This document shows, in pieces, positions 12,240 to 23,385 of a stretch of DNA of 64,000 nt (its first letter is position 1; every line of letters begins with the position of its first letter). Origin of the DNA: Sweltsa coloradensis (Eukaryota > Arthropoda > Insecta > Plecoptera > Chloroperlidae); the NCBI GenBank assembly GCA_024449915.1, contig JAMZAV010006683.1:1-64000 (forward strand), written 5' to 3'. The notes beneath the pieces were generated by a model, which was not told the DNA's origin, searched no databases, and saw only the letters and a list, made by a program, of their open reading frames with translations. Made by a program: the position numbers and the translations under genes.

Positions 12240-12693
12240 CAGGGGTCGAAATGAACGCTCGCCCGAGGCTAGTGAAACTTTGCTCGGTCTAGAAAAAATC
12301 TCATTTCACTAGTCCAACAGGCGAGTACTTTTTCCAGAGTTCCCAATTGCCGTTCAAAAAATTATTTCGCAACGATAACCTAACGAGTTTCCAGTAGTAG
12401 TGCGCTACATAGTATGGAAAATCGTTTTAAATATGTAAACAAAATAAAAATCGCTTAATTTAGGCTAATATTAATAATATTATGGTGAAAATTCATTTCC
12501 GGTGACTCCCTAGTCCACCCACACACACACGTCAAACCCAGCAAATATTGTGACTTAAAACATTCACGTATGATCGTTTTACATCAATATAACCTATTTC
12601 ATTGCGGTCTTGTAAAAATGCTCTCGGGCTAGAGGACTATTGTTGCTATTAGCCCGAAGGGCTAGTGGCAAAAAAAGGTTATTTCGAACCCTG
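12240..12693. mobile_element. hAT-type MITE with 8-bp target-site duplication
   Basis: The 454-bp element starts CAGGGGTCGAAATGAAC and ends with the inverse, GTTATTTCGAACCCTG. It is flanked on both sides by the identical octamer GGACTGAC (12232-12239 and 12694-12701). A CAGGG-type terminal inverted repeat plus an 8-bp duplication is diagnostic of hAT transposons. The inside has two inverted GCCCGAGGCTAGTG-like blocks and no transposase frame, so it is non-autonomous. Confidence 0.9.
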
Positions 12694-12995
12694 GGACTGA
12701 CTAATTTGTTGTTCTAATACAAACGTACAACAACTTAAACACCGTCGACAAGAAACCCCGCAAAACATTAATTGTTTATGCAAAAGTTATATTTTGGCAA
12801 TGTTTGACGTCTCTTTGTATGACACGCGTATATGTAATAATTCCCATTAAATAAACTTAAAAGAAGCAAGTCATTATCCACACCTAAAGTAGTAATGTTT
12901 GTAATCTGCAGACACACACACATCCGTGCTCTTCAACTATGCTGACAAACCAAACCTTGCATTGTTGTTAACTAATCACTCACATTAATTTAAAC

Positions 12996-13559
12996 TAGGA
13001 AGTTTCGCAAACGCTTTTTTTAGTTGCGTTGATGGATGAGCTTTTTTGTGTGTTTTTAGTTTGCGTGGGATCTCTTTACTTTTGCAAGAGCTTTTTGAAC
13101 GCATTGCAGGTGATTGTTGTCAAGTTTCTATTGATACTTGTTAATTGTTATTATGTACCTCAGAAAACTCATATTAAAACCTTTATTATATGGATTCTGG
13201 ACAACTTTTCAACTTTTTCTTTCAAAAAGCTATACATAACCATTACCTTAATGTACATGTATAGACTATGAACGTGTAGCTGTCACACCGTTGGTTCAGA
13301 ATCGGCCCAAATGTCCGAAAATATCGCACTAAAAATCGAAAAAAAATCGTAAAATTACGATATTCCTGAGAAATCTTCTTCGATTGTACCCAAAAACGTG
13401 GCGATCCAAGTTCAGAGATTTCGAAGGTCCCCTCCATTTTCATCAAGATCGATATGCCGTTTGCCCGGAGGAGAGCAAAAAAAAAACACAAAAAAAAAAC
13501 CCGAGGTGAATTTTTGGGGGGTCAGTGAATTGAAGTCCTTTGCTTCGCTCATGCCAACA
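12996..13559 (+). repeat. TAGGAA-superfamily repeat, class B, copy 1
   Basis: Starts TAGGAAGTTTCGCAAACGC and ends near TTTGCTTCGCTCATGCCAAC. It shares with 20464-21357 the blocks 'AATCGGCCCAAATGTCC' and 'ATTTCGAAGGTCCCCTC', plus a GGGGGGTC block near the right end. Confidence 0.7.
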
Positions 13560-13670
13560 ATTAATACAGAACACAGTCATTGGGCTGTCACGTGCTATAC
13601 AGTAACAAAATCTGAGAACGCTCCATTTACACAGAAGCCACTTATTACTACAGCGCGTTCACAGAACAAA

Positions 13671-14380
13671 ATGATTAAGACTACCATACAAAAATGCAAA
13701 AACTGCAAAAAAGGGGCCAAGCCAAAAACGAGGAAGATCAAGTGGCTCAACTGCATAAAGTGGTGAAATCTAGAAGTGTGGCCTAAGCCCATTATTTTGT
13801 TTAAAAAATAATAACATTTATTATTATATATAATAATTAATAATATATCAATATCCATATTATTATCTAACTATAATTATGAAATAAATATATTAACAAA
13901 ATCACATCACATAAATAATTTATTAAAATCATTTACATGTGGAAATATTAAAATTAACAGAACACCATTCAAAATTTAAAAGGCTTGGTCGATGGATTTG
14001 GATTGGTTTATGTTTTTGTTAGTCAGTAACGACAACCAGTTAAAAATTCATCGACCAAGCTTTTAATTTGAATGGCGTCCCTGTTATTTATATTTCCGAC
14101 ATGTAAATGTTTTCAATAAATTTATTTTAAATGTTGATGTTATTTTGTGTAATATATTCTTATTTCATAATTATAGTTAGATAATAAATGGATATTGATA
14201 TATTAGTAATTTACTATTTTTTTAATAAATGTTTATTATTTTTAAACAACATAATGGCTGGCACCTTCTAGGATATCACCACTTTATGCAGTTGAGCCAT
14301 AGTATCTTCCTCGTTTTGAGGGGGGGGCTTGGCCCCGTTTTTTGCAAGTTTTTGCATTTTGTATGGTAATTAATAATTTT
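13671..14380. repeat. Palindrome of about 0.7 kb
   Basis: Two arms of about 340 bp face each other around a centre near 14020. Examples are ATGATTAAGACTACCATACA on the left against TGTATGGTAATTAATAAT on the right, CCACTTTATGCAGTTGAGCC on the right against its inverse at about 13745, and AAGGCTTGGTCGATG against CATCGACCAAGCTTTTAA flanking the loop. No gene lies inside. It is a long foldback element. Confidence 0.85.
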
Positions 14381-14525
14381 TTTTAGAACGTACAACGGTA
14401 AATGGATTGCATCCAAGTAGAGAAAATTATTTATTTACAATGAATTCAAAATAAAATCTCACTCATTGATATTTGAAAAGGTTTGAGCAATCGCAGTTAT
14501 AGAAATATTTTTTTTTTTTTTTTGT

Positions 14526-14800
14526 ATTATCTAAGCTTCCTGTCATCTAATCCAACTACCGTTTGTATAGCATATGGCCACTGAGATGACTGACATCGGT
14601 GCAAAATTTGGTTTCTCTAACATTATCCATTGCTAAGCAAAACACGAAATAATTAAAATAATTTGATATTTTTGCATTATCTAAGCTTCCGGTCATGCTA
14701 ATCCAAGTACCGTTTGTCCAAGAACATGGCCATTGAGATGACTGACATCGGTGCAAATTTTGGTTTCTCTAACATTTATCCATTCTCTAGTGAAACGGAC
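14526..14800. repeat. Tandem duplication, period 150 bp
   Basis: ATTATCTAAGCTTCC occurs at 14526 and 14676, followed in both copies by 'ATGACTGACATCGGTGCAAA' and 'TTGGTTTCTCTAACATT'. Two units, the second shorter. Confidence 0.85.
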
Positions 14801-15680
14801 CCACAAACTGATAAATAATTCGTCAGCCAGCCAGCCAAGCCCGCCTAAGAAGAAAGTTCTTTCGAACGATCTTGACGTCTCCAATAACTTCTAGACGCAT
14901 CATTCAGATCGGATGAAACTTGCAATGGGTCATCTCATAGTAAAAGCCCATAGATTGAAGCAAGTTGCAGTTTTTATCTCACATGGTTTAGCGTCGGCGA
15001 CACCGTGTTAAGTGCTAATGTAGGCGTGCGGTAATAGGCGCTAGTGGAAGCAGAGCCGCGCATGGCTTGGCCCGGTGCGCTTCCGCGCACCTTGATGATG
15101 AATAACTAAGACTAACACCTGACTAACGTTTGAACGTCGGCTCCGCCCCCTAACTTAGTCATACTCGCACTCGATTCCAACAAACTCGTTGAAAGAATCT
15201 TCAAAATCATCTATGATGTGTTGTCAAACCTTCCCTAATTTTTGAGACGTCAGAAACCACAGGAAGCAGAACAGAAGCGGAAACGGTCAATTTAAAATTA
15301 AAATACTAGGCAAGTAAATAACAGGCAACATTTGACTTGTGTAGCAATGATTTCATTGGTCGTATCGTTGTGACGTATCGACCGTTGATAGGTTGTTACT
15401 AACAAGTGACTAAGAAGTCCAACGTTAGTTATCTCGCTTTAACACAGCTAAGTCATAGATCTTAATTATTAGACATTAGTCATCTGCGTGAACGCTTCCA
15501 TGTAAATCACATTGTTCAACTTTAAACCATAGTCTTAATCACTTTATGTGAACGAGGCTTAACCCCTTACTTAAGTACAATACAACTCGTGTTCTAACCG
15601 AGCGTCGCCTCACCAGCTGTGGCAGCAGGCATCCACCACCGTCACATTCCCTGAGGGTCGCGTCAAAACAAACCATTGTA
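14801..15680. other. Gene-free stretch
   Basis: No exon recognised. A short GC hairpin, GGTGCGCTTCCGCGCACC, lies at about 15074-15091. Confidence 0.4.
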
Positions 15681-15689
15681 GAGGAATGT

Positions 15690-16112
15690 TACAATTAGGA
15701 AAAGGCCAATCGGCTAGTTTAGTGTGATTGGAGAAGGGTTGACAGGTTGGGAAAGCATTGAGAACATAAAGAACATAAAACCCAGCCTGAAGGGCTGGGG
15801 CGACAAAACTTTTCACCTGCTGATGACAACTGCAGCTGATTTAAAGTTGTTTGTTAACCTAATCCACGACGCATTTTGTCCTTGCTGGGACTCATCATTT
15901 GGAGTGTGGCCACTAAAAATCAGCTAACTACATGCAACAAAACTCACAACACAGAACCAAACCCTGTGGTTTGGGCCACGCAGAAGTAAATTCTGCATGC
16001 ATGTTGTCATCATCAGCAAGGTTACTTCACACACCATTCATACTGGGGGCACACAGTGTCAGGCACAGACAGTAAGGGGGCGTTCCCTCCCAACTCCTGG
16101 TGCTTGAGACAA
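15690..16112 (-). mobile_element. Hammerhead-bearing SINE-like element, copy 1
   Basis: This aligns along its length with the left half of 44589-45457 (shared blocks: 'TGACAGGTTGG', 'CACCTGCTGATGACAACTG', 'TGTTGTCATCATCAGCAAGG', 'TTACTTCACACACCATTCAT'). The 9-bp direct repeat GAGGAATGT flanks it (15681-15689 and 16113-16121), so it is a discrete insertion. On the minus strand it carries a hammerhead ribozyme fold (15861-15907) and, near its 3' end, a CAGCCTGAAGGGCTGG hairpin. It lacks the tRNA-like T arm seen in the other copy and may be 5'-truncated. It has no protein frame. Confidence 0.75.
15861..15907 (-). ncRNA. Degenerate type-I hammerhead ribozyme
   Basis: On the minus strand the order is a stem I strand, the catalytic box, stem II (GTCC and GGAC around CAGCAA), the GAAA box, then GTC followed by GTGGATTA. 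Two core residues are changed: the first C of CTGATGA is A (reads ATGATGA), and the GAAA box reads CAAAA. Both positions are needed for cleavage in known hammerheads, so this copy should be inactive. The scaffold and the GTC cleavage triplet remain. Confidence 0.7.
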
Positions 16113-16121
16113 GAGGAATGT

Positions 16122-18438
16122 AATGCCTCTCCAAGGGTGCCACAAATTTTGGCATTCTTTATTTTTTGCACTTCTCTATGGTACTTGTTTTGTTTTTTAA
16201 TTCATTTCATATGAATAATATGCCCTTTAACGTGGCCTAACATAATTTTTTTGAAGGAATTCAATACTTTTACTTCTTATTTTTTTCACTTTTAAATTCT
16301 TCCTAGTGTTTATTTAAACCACGTGGTTACTCATCTTGGCGCTAAACCACCTACCAAACCTTCGCGCGCCCACACGGAGAACCAACTGTGTTAGGGTATA
16401 GCGGAAAGCAGAGTTGCATGCATGAGCTTGCTGAGTGAGTCTTTAATTTTACAAAAATACCTAGATCAACCTACAACTAATAGTACCGTACCAATGTTCG
16501 AAGGATACAGGGATTTCTTGCATCCATTTGCGCAGTCCAAGCAAGTAGAGGAATGCAGTTCAGTTGATCGAATCTGTAAACGACGAGTGAATGATGTAGA
16601 GAACATGAGATGAATAGTTTACTTATAAGTTATTAGTTATTACTAGTAATTATTAAAGGATTTTGGAAGGTGATTGTGAACTAATTATGACACACTTTTG
16701 TACTTTTCACAAAAAAAAAATTATAAAAAATAAAGTTAGTAAAGTTTAAATGTTGTAGTACTTTGGATCCTTTCAGTACTCTTTTAATGACAACAATTTT
16801 TTTTTAAAACATGAACACTGTCCCCATAACACCAAAAATCGATAGCCATTGGGCGCATTGGCCCATTACAAAAAACTATCACTGTCACATATAGATCTAC
16901 CAACACCACAAAACCCGGGCAAAACGGCAGAGGACAAAAATCAAAAGAAAAAGGCTGGAAAATAAATGTAACAGTTTACAGATATGGTGTCATTTCATAA
17001 TACCATTTGTGCACAATGAACTTGTTGCTCACTCTGGGGAAACACAGAAGACACACAATCATAGTGTTAGATGTATTGCAGTTTGAAACTATTTTGAAGA
17101 TTGAAATAAATATGTGCTGCGTGCAGAATCACAAAAAAAAATTGGTGTTTTTCTAATAGTGCCAGGTTTCCATCTCATTCACTATATTTTTTTACATATA
17201 GTTTGCATATTTTAGACAATGGAAAAACAGGGTGAACAGCCTTTAAAAAACTAGAATACTAAATACCAATGCTATTAGTTGTTCCACCGACCCTCCCTAC
17301 TTAGTTATAAGAATACACTGACATATTAATCCATATAAAACAAATGAAACAAACAATGATCACAAACTTGTTTTGGCATTGAAGTGTTTAAGTTAATGCA
17401 AAGATTAGTAACATATAAATAATATGTATGCCCACCACAGTGATCCAACTAGTGATAATCAGAATTTGACAATGTTTGTTTTGTGGCTCTACCTACAGTA
17501 TCCGGTATAGGTGAAAGTGAAGTTTGAACGTGTATCACAAACACACACTAAGTATCACATAAGAGATAAGATTTACATATAAACAAAACCATTAGTGATC
17601 ATTAAAAAAATGGCGAATTATATGCGGCCTGAATAAGGGCCTACTTAATATTTACTATACAATTTTGGTGCTAAGTGAATTTGTCAAGGGAGTAAAAATG
17701 GATGCATATTAGATATGCCTTTACTTTAGTTTTTTAAACTATGAGGAATATAATTGTTTCCATATAACAAGGAAATTTGTTGTAGATTTGCTGCACAGGT
17801 AGCACTTAATAACTAGTACATTTTATTTTTTTTTATATAAATTATTACAACCACATAATCCTAAAATCTTGCAGATATTTTAACACCAACAGTATTGTTT
17901 AAAAACAGTAGTCCTTGCTCTCAATAGTGCTTTGTAAGGCTGATTATTGTTAGACCAGTCCGGTCGCTGCTTCCGTGATAAAACTATAATGCATTGAGAC
18001 ATGGCAGGTGGGTTGTAAGGGTGACACTATGTTGCTACTGAGAAATAGTTTCCTTGTGCTCATGATCTCATGACTCGAGTATAGCTAGGTGACCAGACTA
18101 CCGGTTTGACCGGTACAGTAACCGTTTTCGAACACTTGTACCGGTGTCCCGAGAGACTTTTTTAAAATGACGTATTTGTACCGTGTTTCAATTTTGGATG
18201 GGCAATGTCCGGTATTTTTCTGTCAACTGTCCGTGTGAAGGATAATGGTTTTAATTAAAAAATACACTGCTCTGATAAATACTAACAGTTAATAACATTG
18301 ATATAGTTCTTCCACTCCCAAAGAAGATAATTGATTTTCTCTGGGGTGTGCTAAGTACTATTCAATGATTTTTGATGGAGGAGCGGGTCGCGCTTGAGTG
18401 TGAAAATGTAGATTATCGTTTATCTATTCTTGGCGTTA
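16122..18438. other. Gene-free, AT-rich region
   Basis: No exon recognised; short open frames here show no family motif. The part at 17080-17250 resembles one arm of the palindrome at 48868-49486 (shared order of GCAGTTTGAAA, 'AGGTTTC', 'ATTCACTATATTTT', 'GCATATTTTAG' and a final GGTGAACAGCCTTT-like block). It is probably a solo arm of that family. Confidence 0.4.
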
Positions 18439-18878
18439 CACGTAGGAACGGAGGGGGGGGCAGGGGGGGCAAAAATTACATGAGTTAACGTATTAATCCA
18501 AGAATTTATGTAGAAAGTATGCACTTACACTATACAATGTTTCGACAATCACCTTGGGTAAACGAATATGTTTGGGTGTATGCTTCGGCATTACATAAGA
18601 AAATTAGGTTGGAAAAAAAAAAATTTACAAATGGGCCACTGTCACGTTCATGTTTTTGAGTTTTTAGAACGCAGATAGTTGCGTAAACATTGTTTACAGA
18701 GTCCGAAAGCAGTTTTTAAAACATGACGAAATAACTGTGGTCGGTAAAATTGTTTCGCCTTTCGGATGAAAGGCCTCTGGCGACTGGGGCATCGCCCAGA
18801 CCCTCAGCTGCCCAGCAGCATAATCTTTCTGATGAATTTCACACCCCCCCCCCTACTGTTTCAAAATGTTCCTACGTG
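18439..18878. mobile_element. TIR element, CACGTAGGAAC ends
   Basis: The ends are CACGTAGGAAC (18439-18449) and GTTCCTACGTG (18868-18878), an 11-bp perfect terminal inverted repeat. The inner part (about 18655-18878) is related to 35200-35395, sharing the 'GCAGATAGTTGCGTAAACAT'-like block and a GC hairpin of the form CTGGGGC-GCCCAGACCC. No transposase frame. The target duplication is not clear. Confidence 0.6.
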
Positions 18879-18879
18879 C

Positions 18880-20463
18880 CTGACAACCCGAATATCCATT
18901 AGACGCAAACCTCCGGTCTTTTGATACACATTTTGTGTTCTTTTTGGGAAGTTCCTGAACTTTTTTTGGCACAATAATACAATTTTCACTATAATGTTTT
19001 GTATCTCAAACATTTCAAGTTATACCACTTTTTACAGAATTATATGGTCATAGTCTACCTAATAACATCATTCATTTAAAATGATCTAGAAGAGGGATAA
19101 CATTTAAATCATTAAGATGTTACTCTTTAATTTTTTATGCAAACTATTAGACATATCAGTAAATAAATTAATATTGAACATAATTGGTAAAAACAAATAT
19201 ATAGTAGGTATGGAAAAAGCGTTTAATTTCGTAAACGTTTAACCCCTTGAACTAATTGCGGGTTAAACGTTCTAGAAACCCTACTTTCTAAAGAAAAAAA
19301 AATTTAATGCTCTGCTTTAAATGACCCCCGGCACTTCCACCATATGTAACAGACAAGATGTCATACTACAGCCTGGTACACGGCACCTCCCCAAAATTGA
19401 GCATTTTTAGAAATTATCGGCCTCATCTGTTAGCCCGGTGTGTTTGTTTAGGCTCCAAAAGTGATAACAAAATAGCATTTCATTAAAAAAAATTAAAATT
19501 TTATTTTTTATTTTTACTAAACGTGTTGTCGAAGTTTAATAACCTTCTAACCGTCACAGAAAGGTTTAAACGTTTTAAACGTCCCATCCATACCCGAAAT
19601 CCTGTCGGAGTCGACATGTCCATTTTCAAGGAGTCGGGGGGATTTTTTTTTTCTTTTTTTTTTTGATGATAAATTTGAATTAATTGCACTTGTTGTCTCG
19701 TTAGTTGTTTTATCTTATCTCAAAACGTAAACATAGACAAATCAGCGAGAGTCTTGCCGGGCCCAAGAGACACGCAACTAGTGATATGTAGCGGGTGGAG
19801 GGTGGTGGGGGGGGGGGGGACGGCCGAACAGCGTTGTGGCACTAGTTAGTGGGGCTAAAAATAACTTTTGGCATAAAAAATTCAAAAAAAAAAAATAAAA
19901 AAGTTATTGCGGATTGATAAGTCGACCCTACCCCCGGTTCCCCAAGGCTTCCCCGGATTCGCCTCCAATATTTACTACCCGATGGTCATCATCACTTTAT
20001 ATATAGTCAAGCGCACAAAATTTAAAAAAGAACGAATTACTTGGACTTGACTCGAATGAAAAAATCATGACTCTTGCACACCCCTAATTGTCTCAGTCTT
20101 AATTTGGCATTGATTTTGGTTATCAATATGAATATCAAAAGATGTAATAATCATGTAATTTGAAGTACGTTTTTGATTGAGGTGGATAGACTCTAAATAA
20201 CAATTGTATTTATTTATTTTAATATTAATACATTTCACTGTGCATTATTTTCTGCCGAGAGCTTGTATTTTATTTTGTACTTCATTTTTAAGCCACTAGA
20301 TAAAGAATTTTATGACTACGAAAATGTACACTTAAAACCATTTTTAATTCATATTTTCAGTCAGAAGCTGTTTCTGGTAATTTGACCAAATATATCTCGA
20401 AAAAATATGCCTCCTGCGGCTGGGGCTCTGCCCCAGACCCCAAATGGTCTATGGAATACAAAC
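18880..20463. other. Gene-free stretch with a small TTTAAACG repeat
   Basis: No exon recognised. Between about 19205 and 19600, inverted AAACGTTTAA-type blocks and a GGTATGG/CCATACC pair suggest a small foldback element related to the GGGATGGGACGTTTAAACG block at about 51293. A G run lies at 19806-19819. The GC hairpin 'GGCTGGGGCTCTGCCCCAG' lies at about 20418. Confidence 0.4.
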
Positions 20464-21357
20464 TAGGGAAGCTTCGCAAACGTCTTTTTTTTTAGTCGCG
20501 TTTGATGGATGACTTTTTTAATTATTAATGTTAACATTAATTTTAAAATAAATAAAAACATATTATAACACGGCACGGCCCATACAAAGCAATCATTAGG
20601 TCTGTTTGGATCTTTGTTGTTTGTACAAGGCTGTGAGTAAGGTATAAAATCTCCTGTGAAGGTTTTCATACAAGGCTGGAGAAAGATCTAAAATCCTATA
20701 TTTTCGTGTGCTATTTGGGCGGATTCTGACAGAACGGGTGGCTACAACGTTTCATATTTTCACATGGACCATTATGGTAATGGTGATGTACATTGACTTT
20801 TTGAAAGAAAAAGTTGAAAAAGTTAGGCCAGAATCTATATAAATAAAGATTTAATATTTAACACCTCAAAACACTCAAATTAAAACTTTCTAGAATCTAG
20901 AAGAAGCAAATCTATATAAATAAAGGTTTTTAATATTTAACCACCTCAAAAAACTCAATTAAAACATTTATTTCTATAGATTCCTGGCTACTTTTTCACA
21001 CTTTTTCTTCACAAAACGTCAATACGTCACCATTAATCTTAATGTGCATGTGAAATATGAACCGTTGTAGCCCCACCCTTTGTCATGAATCGGCCCAAAT
21101 GTCCAACGAAAAAATATCGCACTAAAATCGAAAAAAATCGTAAAAGTACTATAATTCATGAGAAGATATTTCTTCAATGTACCCGCAAAACGTAGCAAAG
21201 TCTAGTTCCAGATTTCAAAGGTCCCCTCAATTTTCATCAAGATCGCATATGCCGTTTGCCCTGGTAGAGATCGAACAGACAGACAACAAAAAAAAACAAC
21301 GAGCTAAATTTTTTGGGGGGTCGGTGAGATTGAGTCATTTGCTTCGTCTCATCCAAA
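20464..21357 (+). repeat. TAGGAA-superfamily repeat, class B, copy 2, with inner palindrome
   Basis: Starts TAGGGAAGCTTCGCAAACG and ends TTTGCTTCGTCTCATCCAAA. Inside, 20715-21105 folds back: GGGCGGATTCTGAC with 'GAAAGAAAAAGTTGAAAAAG' on the left, the inverse 'CTACTTTTTCACACTTTTTC' and 'ATGAATCGGCCCAAATG' on the right. Class B copy 1 lacks most of this hairpin. Confidence 0.75.
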
Positions 21358-21486
21358 TATTCTTACACTTGAGTTGTCACAGTTTGTAACCTCTCACAAT
21401 ATGGTCACCTTAGTTCTAGGCATGTGCCATTCACAACACATGGATTAATTTCTAAGAGGTTTATTAAACAAAGAAATTAGAACTAC

Positions 21487-21682
21487 CTGATCTTGCTTCA
21501 CACGGTGCCTCCCGCAAAGGTTGGCCTAGCAACCGTATCAACTACACTTAAGTTTGAATGCAGGATGGACTGTATCACTTCAGTGTTACCACCAGTTGTG
21601 GTGAGGTCAGCCAACCTTGAATGGAGGTGAAATTAATTGTCCATCAGCACCTTCCCAACAGTGTGCATGGTTTCTAGCAAAT
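21487..21682 (-). CDS. ATXN10: Probable ataxin-10 internal exon
   Basis: On the minus strand the exon opens after the acceptor TTTTTCCAG (AG at 21683-21684) and reads LLETMHTVGKVLMDN before a stop. The first ten residues resemble human ataxin-10 DLLRVIHVAGK, in the middle of the armadillo-like repeats. The donor is uncertain: AAG|GTGCTG directly after the Lys would give a very short exon, while a site at 21485 would need a frame change after VLMDN. The position and strand fit a gene running from 28.2 kb down to 8.2 kb. This could be a chance match. Confidence 0.4.
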
Positions 21683-21689
21683 CTGGAAA

Positions 21690-22159
21690 AAGTACATTAA
21701 AGTTTAAACAGATACAAATTTACTATTTTATTTAGTCATTAGGGCATCCTAATTAGGCAATTCATATCAAATTATTAAGGCATACCATAAAATAATAAAC
21801 TCAGACACGGCAGGACATCTCTTTGGCTATATAATTGACATGTTTCCAGATATTACTTATAGAATCTAATCGAGTTCCACCAGAAATCTTTCTTCAACGG
21901 TACCTACTAAGCAATTAGTGATGACCCGGCACACGATAATCAAAATTAGCTGTCAATTCATAATGGATATAATTTCGATACTACTCGATAACCACACTTC
22001 TTTATCGATTGTCGAAATATCAAATAATTCGTACACATCGTGGCACAAGAGAAACTCTAAAGTACGGAGCCTATCTCCGTTTGTGCAATGCACTGGCTGG
22101 GCTGATGGTTACACTCAGATTTATGTTTTGGAAATAAGCTATTAGTCGAATAATATTCA
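21690..22159. other. Gene-free intronic stretch
   Basis: No exon or repeat edge recognised. Confidence 0.4.
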
Positions 22160-23116
22160 TGATTTTTTTTTTTTTTTTTTTTTTTTTAAACCAATGGCTT
22201 ATATTTAAATGTACAACAAGTAAAAAAATAAATTTTCGCCCAACAAATTTTTGCCTTTACTCGAAATTTAAAGCGTTGGCGCATACGGTATCGACATAGG
22301 ATTACAGAATTTTGTTGTTCATGGAAAGGAAAAGCGCCCACGCTTTTAATTCCCGGAGTAAGGCAAAAATTTGATGGGCGAATTTTTTTTTTTTTTACTT
22401 TTTAGTACAATTTAAATATAAGGCGTTGTTTATAAAAAAATTATTTTTTTCATGTAATATTTATTTTATTAACGTTTTAAGTCTTAACAATACATGTATT
22501 TATTTTTTTATATTTTTTATATTATATTGTATTATTTTTTTTACAATCATTCCCTAACGTGATACATAACAGTGTTGTTGCGCTGGCAACAACTCTCCAT
22601 CCGATCACTGTGAGGTCGAACCAGGCGAGGGGAAAACGCAACTTTACGTACATGGTTAATGACTCACCTCAGGGGATTGTAAAGTGGAGCGGGTGAGCGT
22701 TGTCGTCGCAATAGCAAATAAGAACAAAAAAAAGAAATGCAATAAAAAAAAAGCAAGTAAATAAAAATAATAAGAAGGAGAAACAAAAAAAAAAAATAAA
22801 AAAGGAACAGATAGACAGGACAGACAGACAAACACACACATGACGCTGTTAAGCGTCGTCACGTCTGTGTAAAAATTTCAGCTTTGGATTGGACTTTGGG
22901 AAGTGGGTGAAATATCAATTTCCATATAAAACGTGATTTTAATTACGATGAGTTTAATGATTACCCTAATTAAGTGATCTGTTATTGATTCATCTATTGT
23001 TATCAAGAATATGATGTCTGTGGTGAAAATTTCAGCTTCGATCGGGCATTGGAAGTGGGTGAAATATCGATTTTAAGATTCCGTCAAGACAGACAGACAT
23101 TAGACAGACAGACATT

Positions 23117-23148
<32 letters not shown>

Positions 23149-23209
23149 CAGACGACAGACAGACAGACAGACGACAGACAGACAGACGGACAGACAGACA
23201 GACAGACAG

Positions 23210-23240
<31 letters not shown>

Positions 23241-23385
23241 CAGACAAGCACAATAAGCTAATTGTAAGCATTGTAATGAATATTGATTATAAGATTTTGT
23301 CTAGACAGACAGAAAGTCAGACAGCCAGACAACGACAGACAGACAAACACATGAAGCTAATATAAGCATTGTAAAAAGGAAGCCC
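22160..23385 (+). repeat. Composite repeat: foldback, tandem units, GACA array
   Basis: Three modules in order. First, a poly-T followed by a palindrome (22193-22440; arms carry 'ATTTAAATGTAC', 'GCCCAACAAATTTTTGCC' and 'AAAGCGTTGGCGC' and their inverses). Second, units of about 145 bp each containing 'AAAATTTCAGCTT' and 'AAGTGGGTGAAATATC' (near 22875 and 23020). Third, a (GACA)n array. It ends GAAGCTAATATAAGCATTGT. The same modules occur in reverse at 47577-48306, so this is one mobile unit rather than a chance cluster. Confidence 0.7.
23085..23243. repeat. (GACA)n microsatellite
   Basis: Interrupted GACA repeat of about 160 bp, with a second short patch at 23303-23346. The long open frames across it are repeat artefacts. 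Confidence 0.95.

Noticed and set aside
13398..13766. 122-codon plus-strand frame with basic C-terminus
   Set aside because: It spans the end of a class B repeat and one arm of the large palindrome; no family motif.
22560..22680. Possible snRNA (a GGCGAGGGGAAAACGC block looked U1-like)
   Set aside because: The U1 5' splice-site complement and stem-loop order are absent.
22656..22862. Small hydrophobic frame on the minus strand that could pass for a membrane protein
   Set aside because: It is built from A/T runs within the composite repeat and has no start context or homologue.
23032..23271. Long open frames on both strands rich in Cys-Leu-Ser-Val or Asp-Arg-Gln-Thr
   Set aside because: They are translations of the (GACA)n microsatellite and have no codon or motif support.
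23085..23346. CRISPR-like array
   Set aside because: No repeat-spacer structure; it is a short-period microsatellite in a eukaryotic genome.
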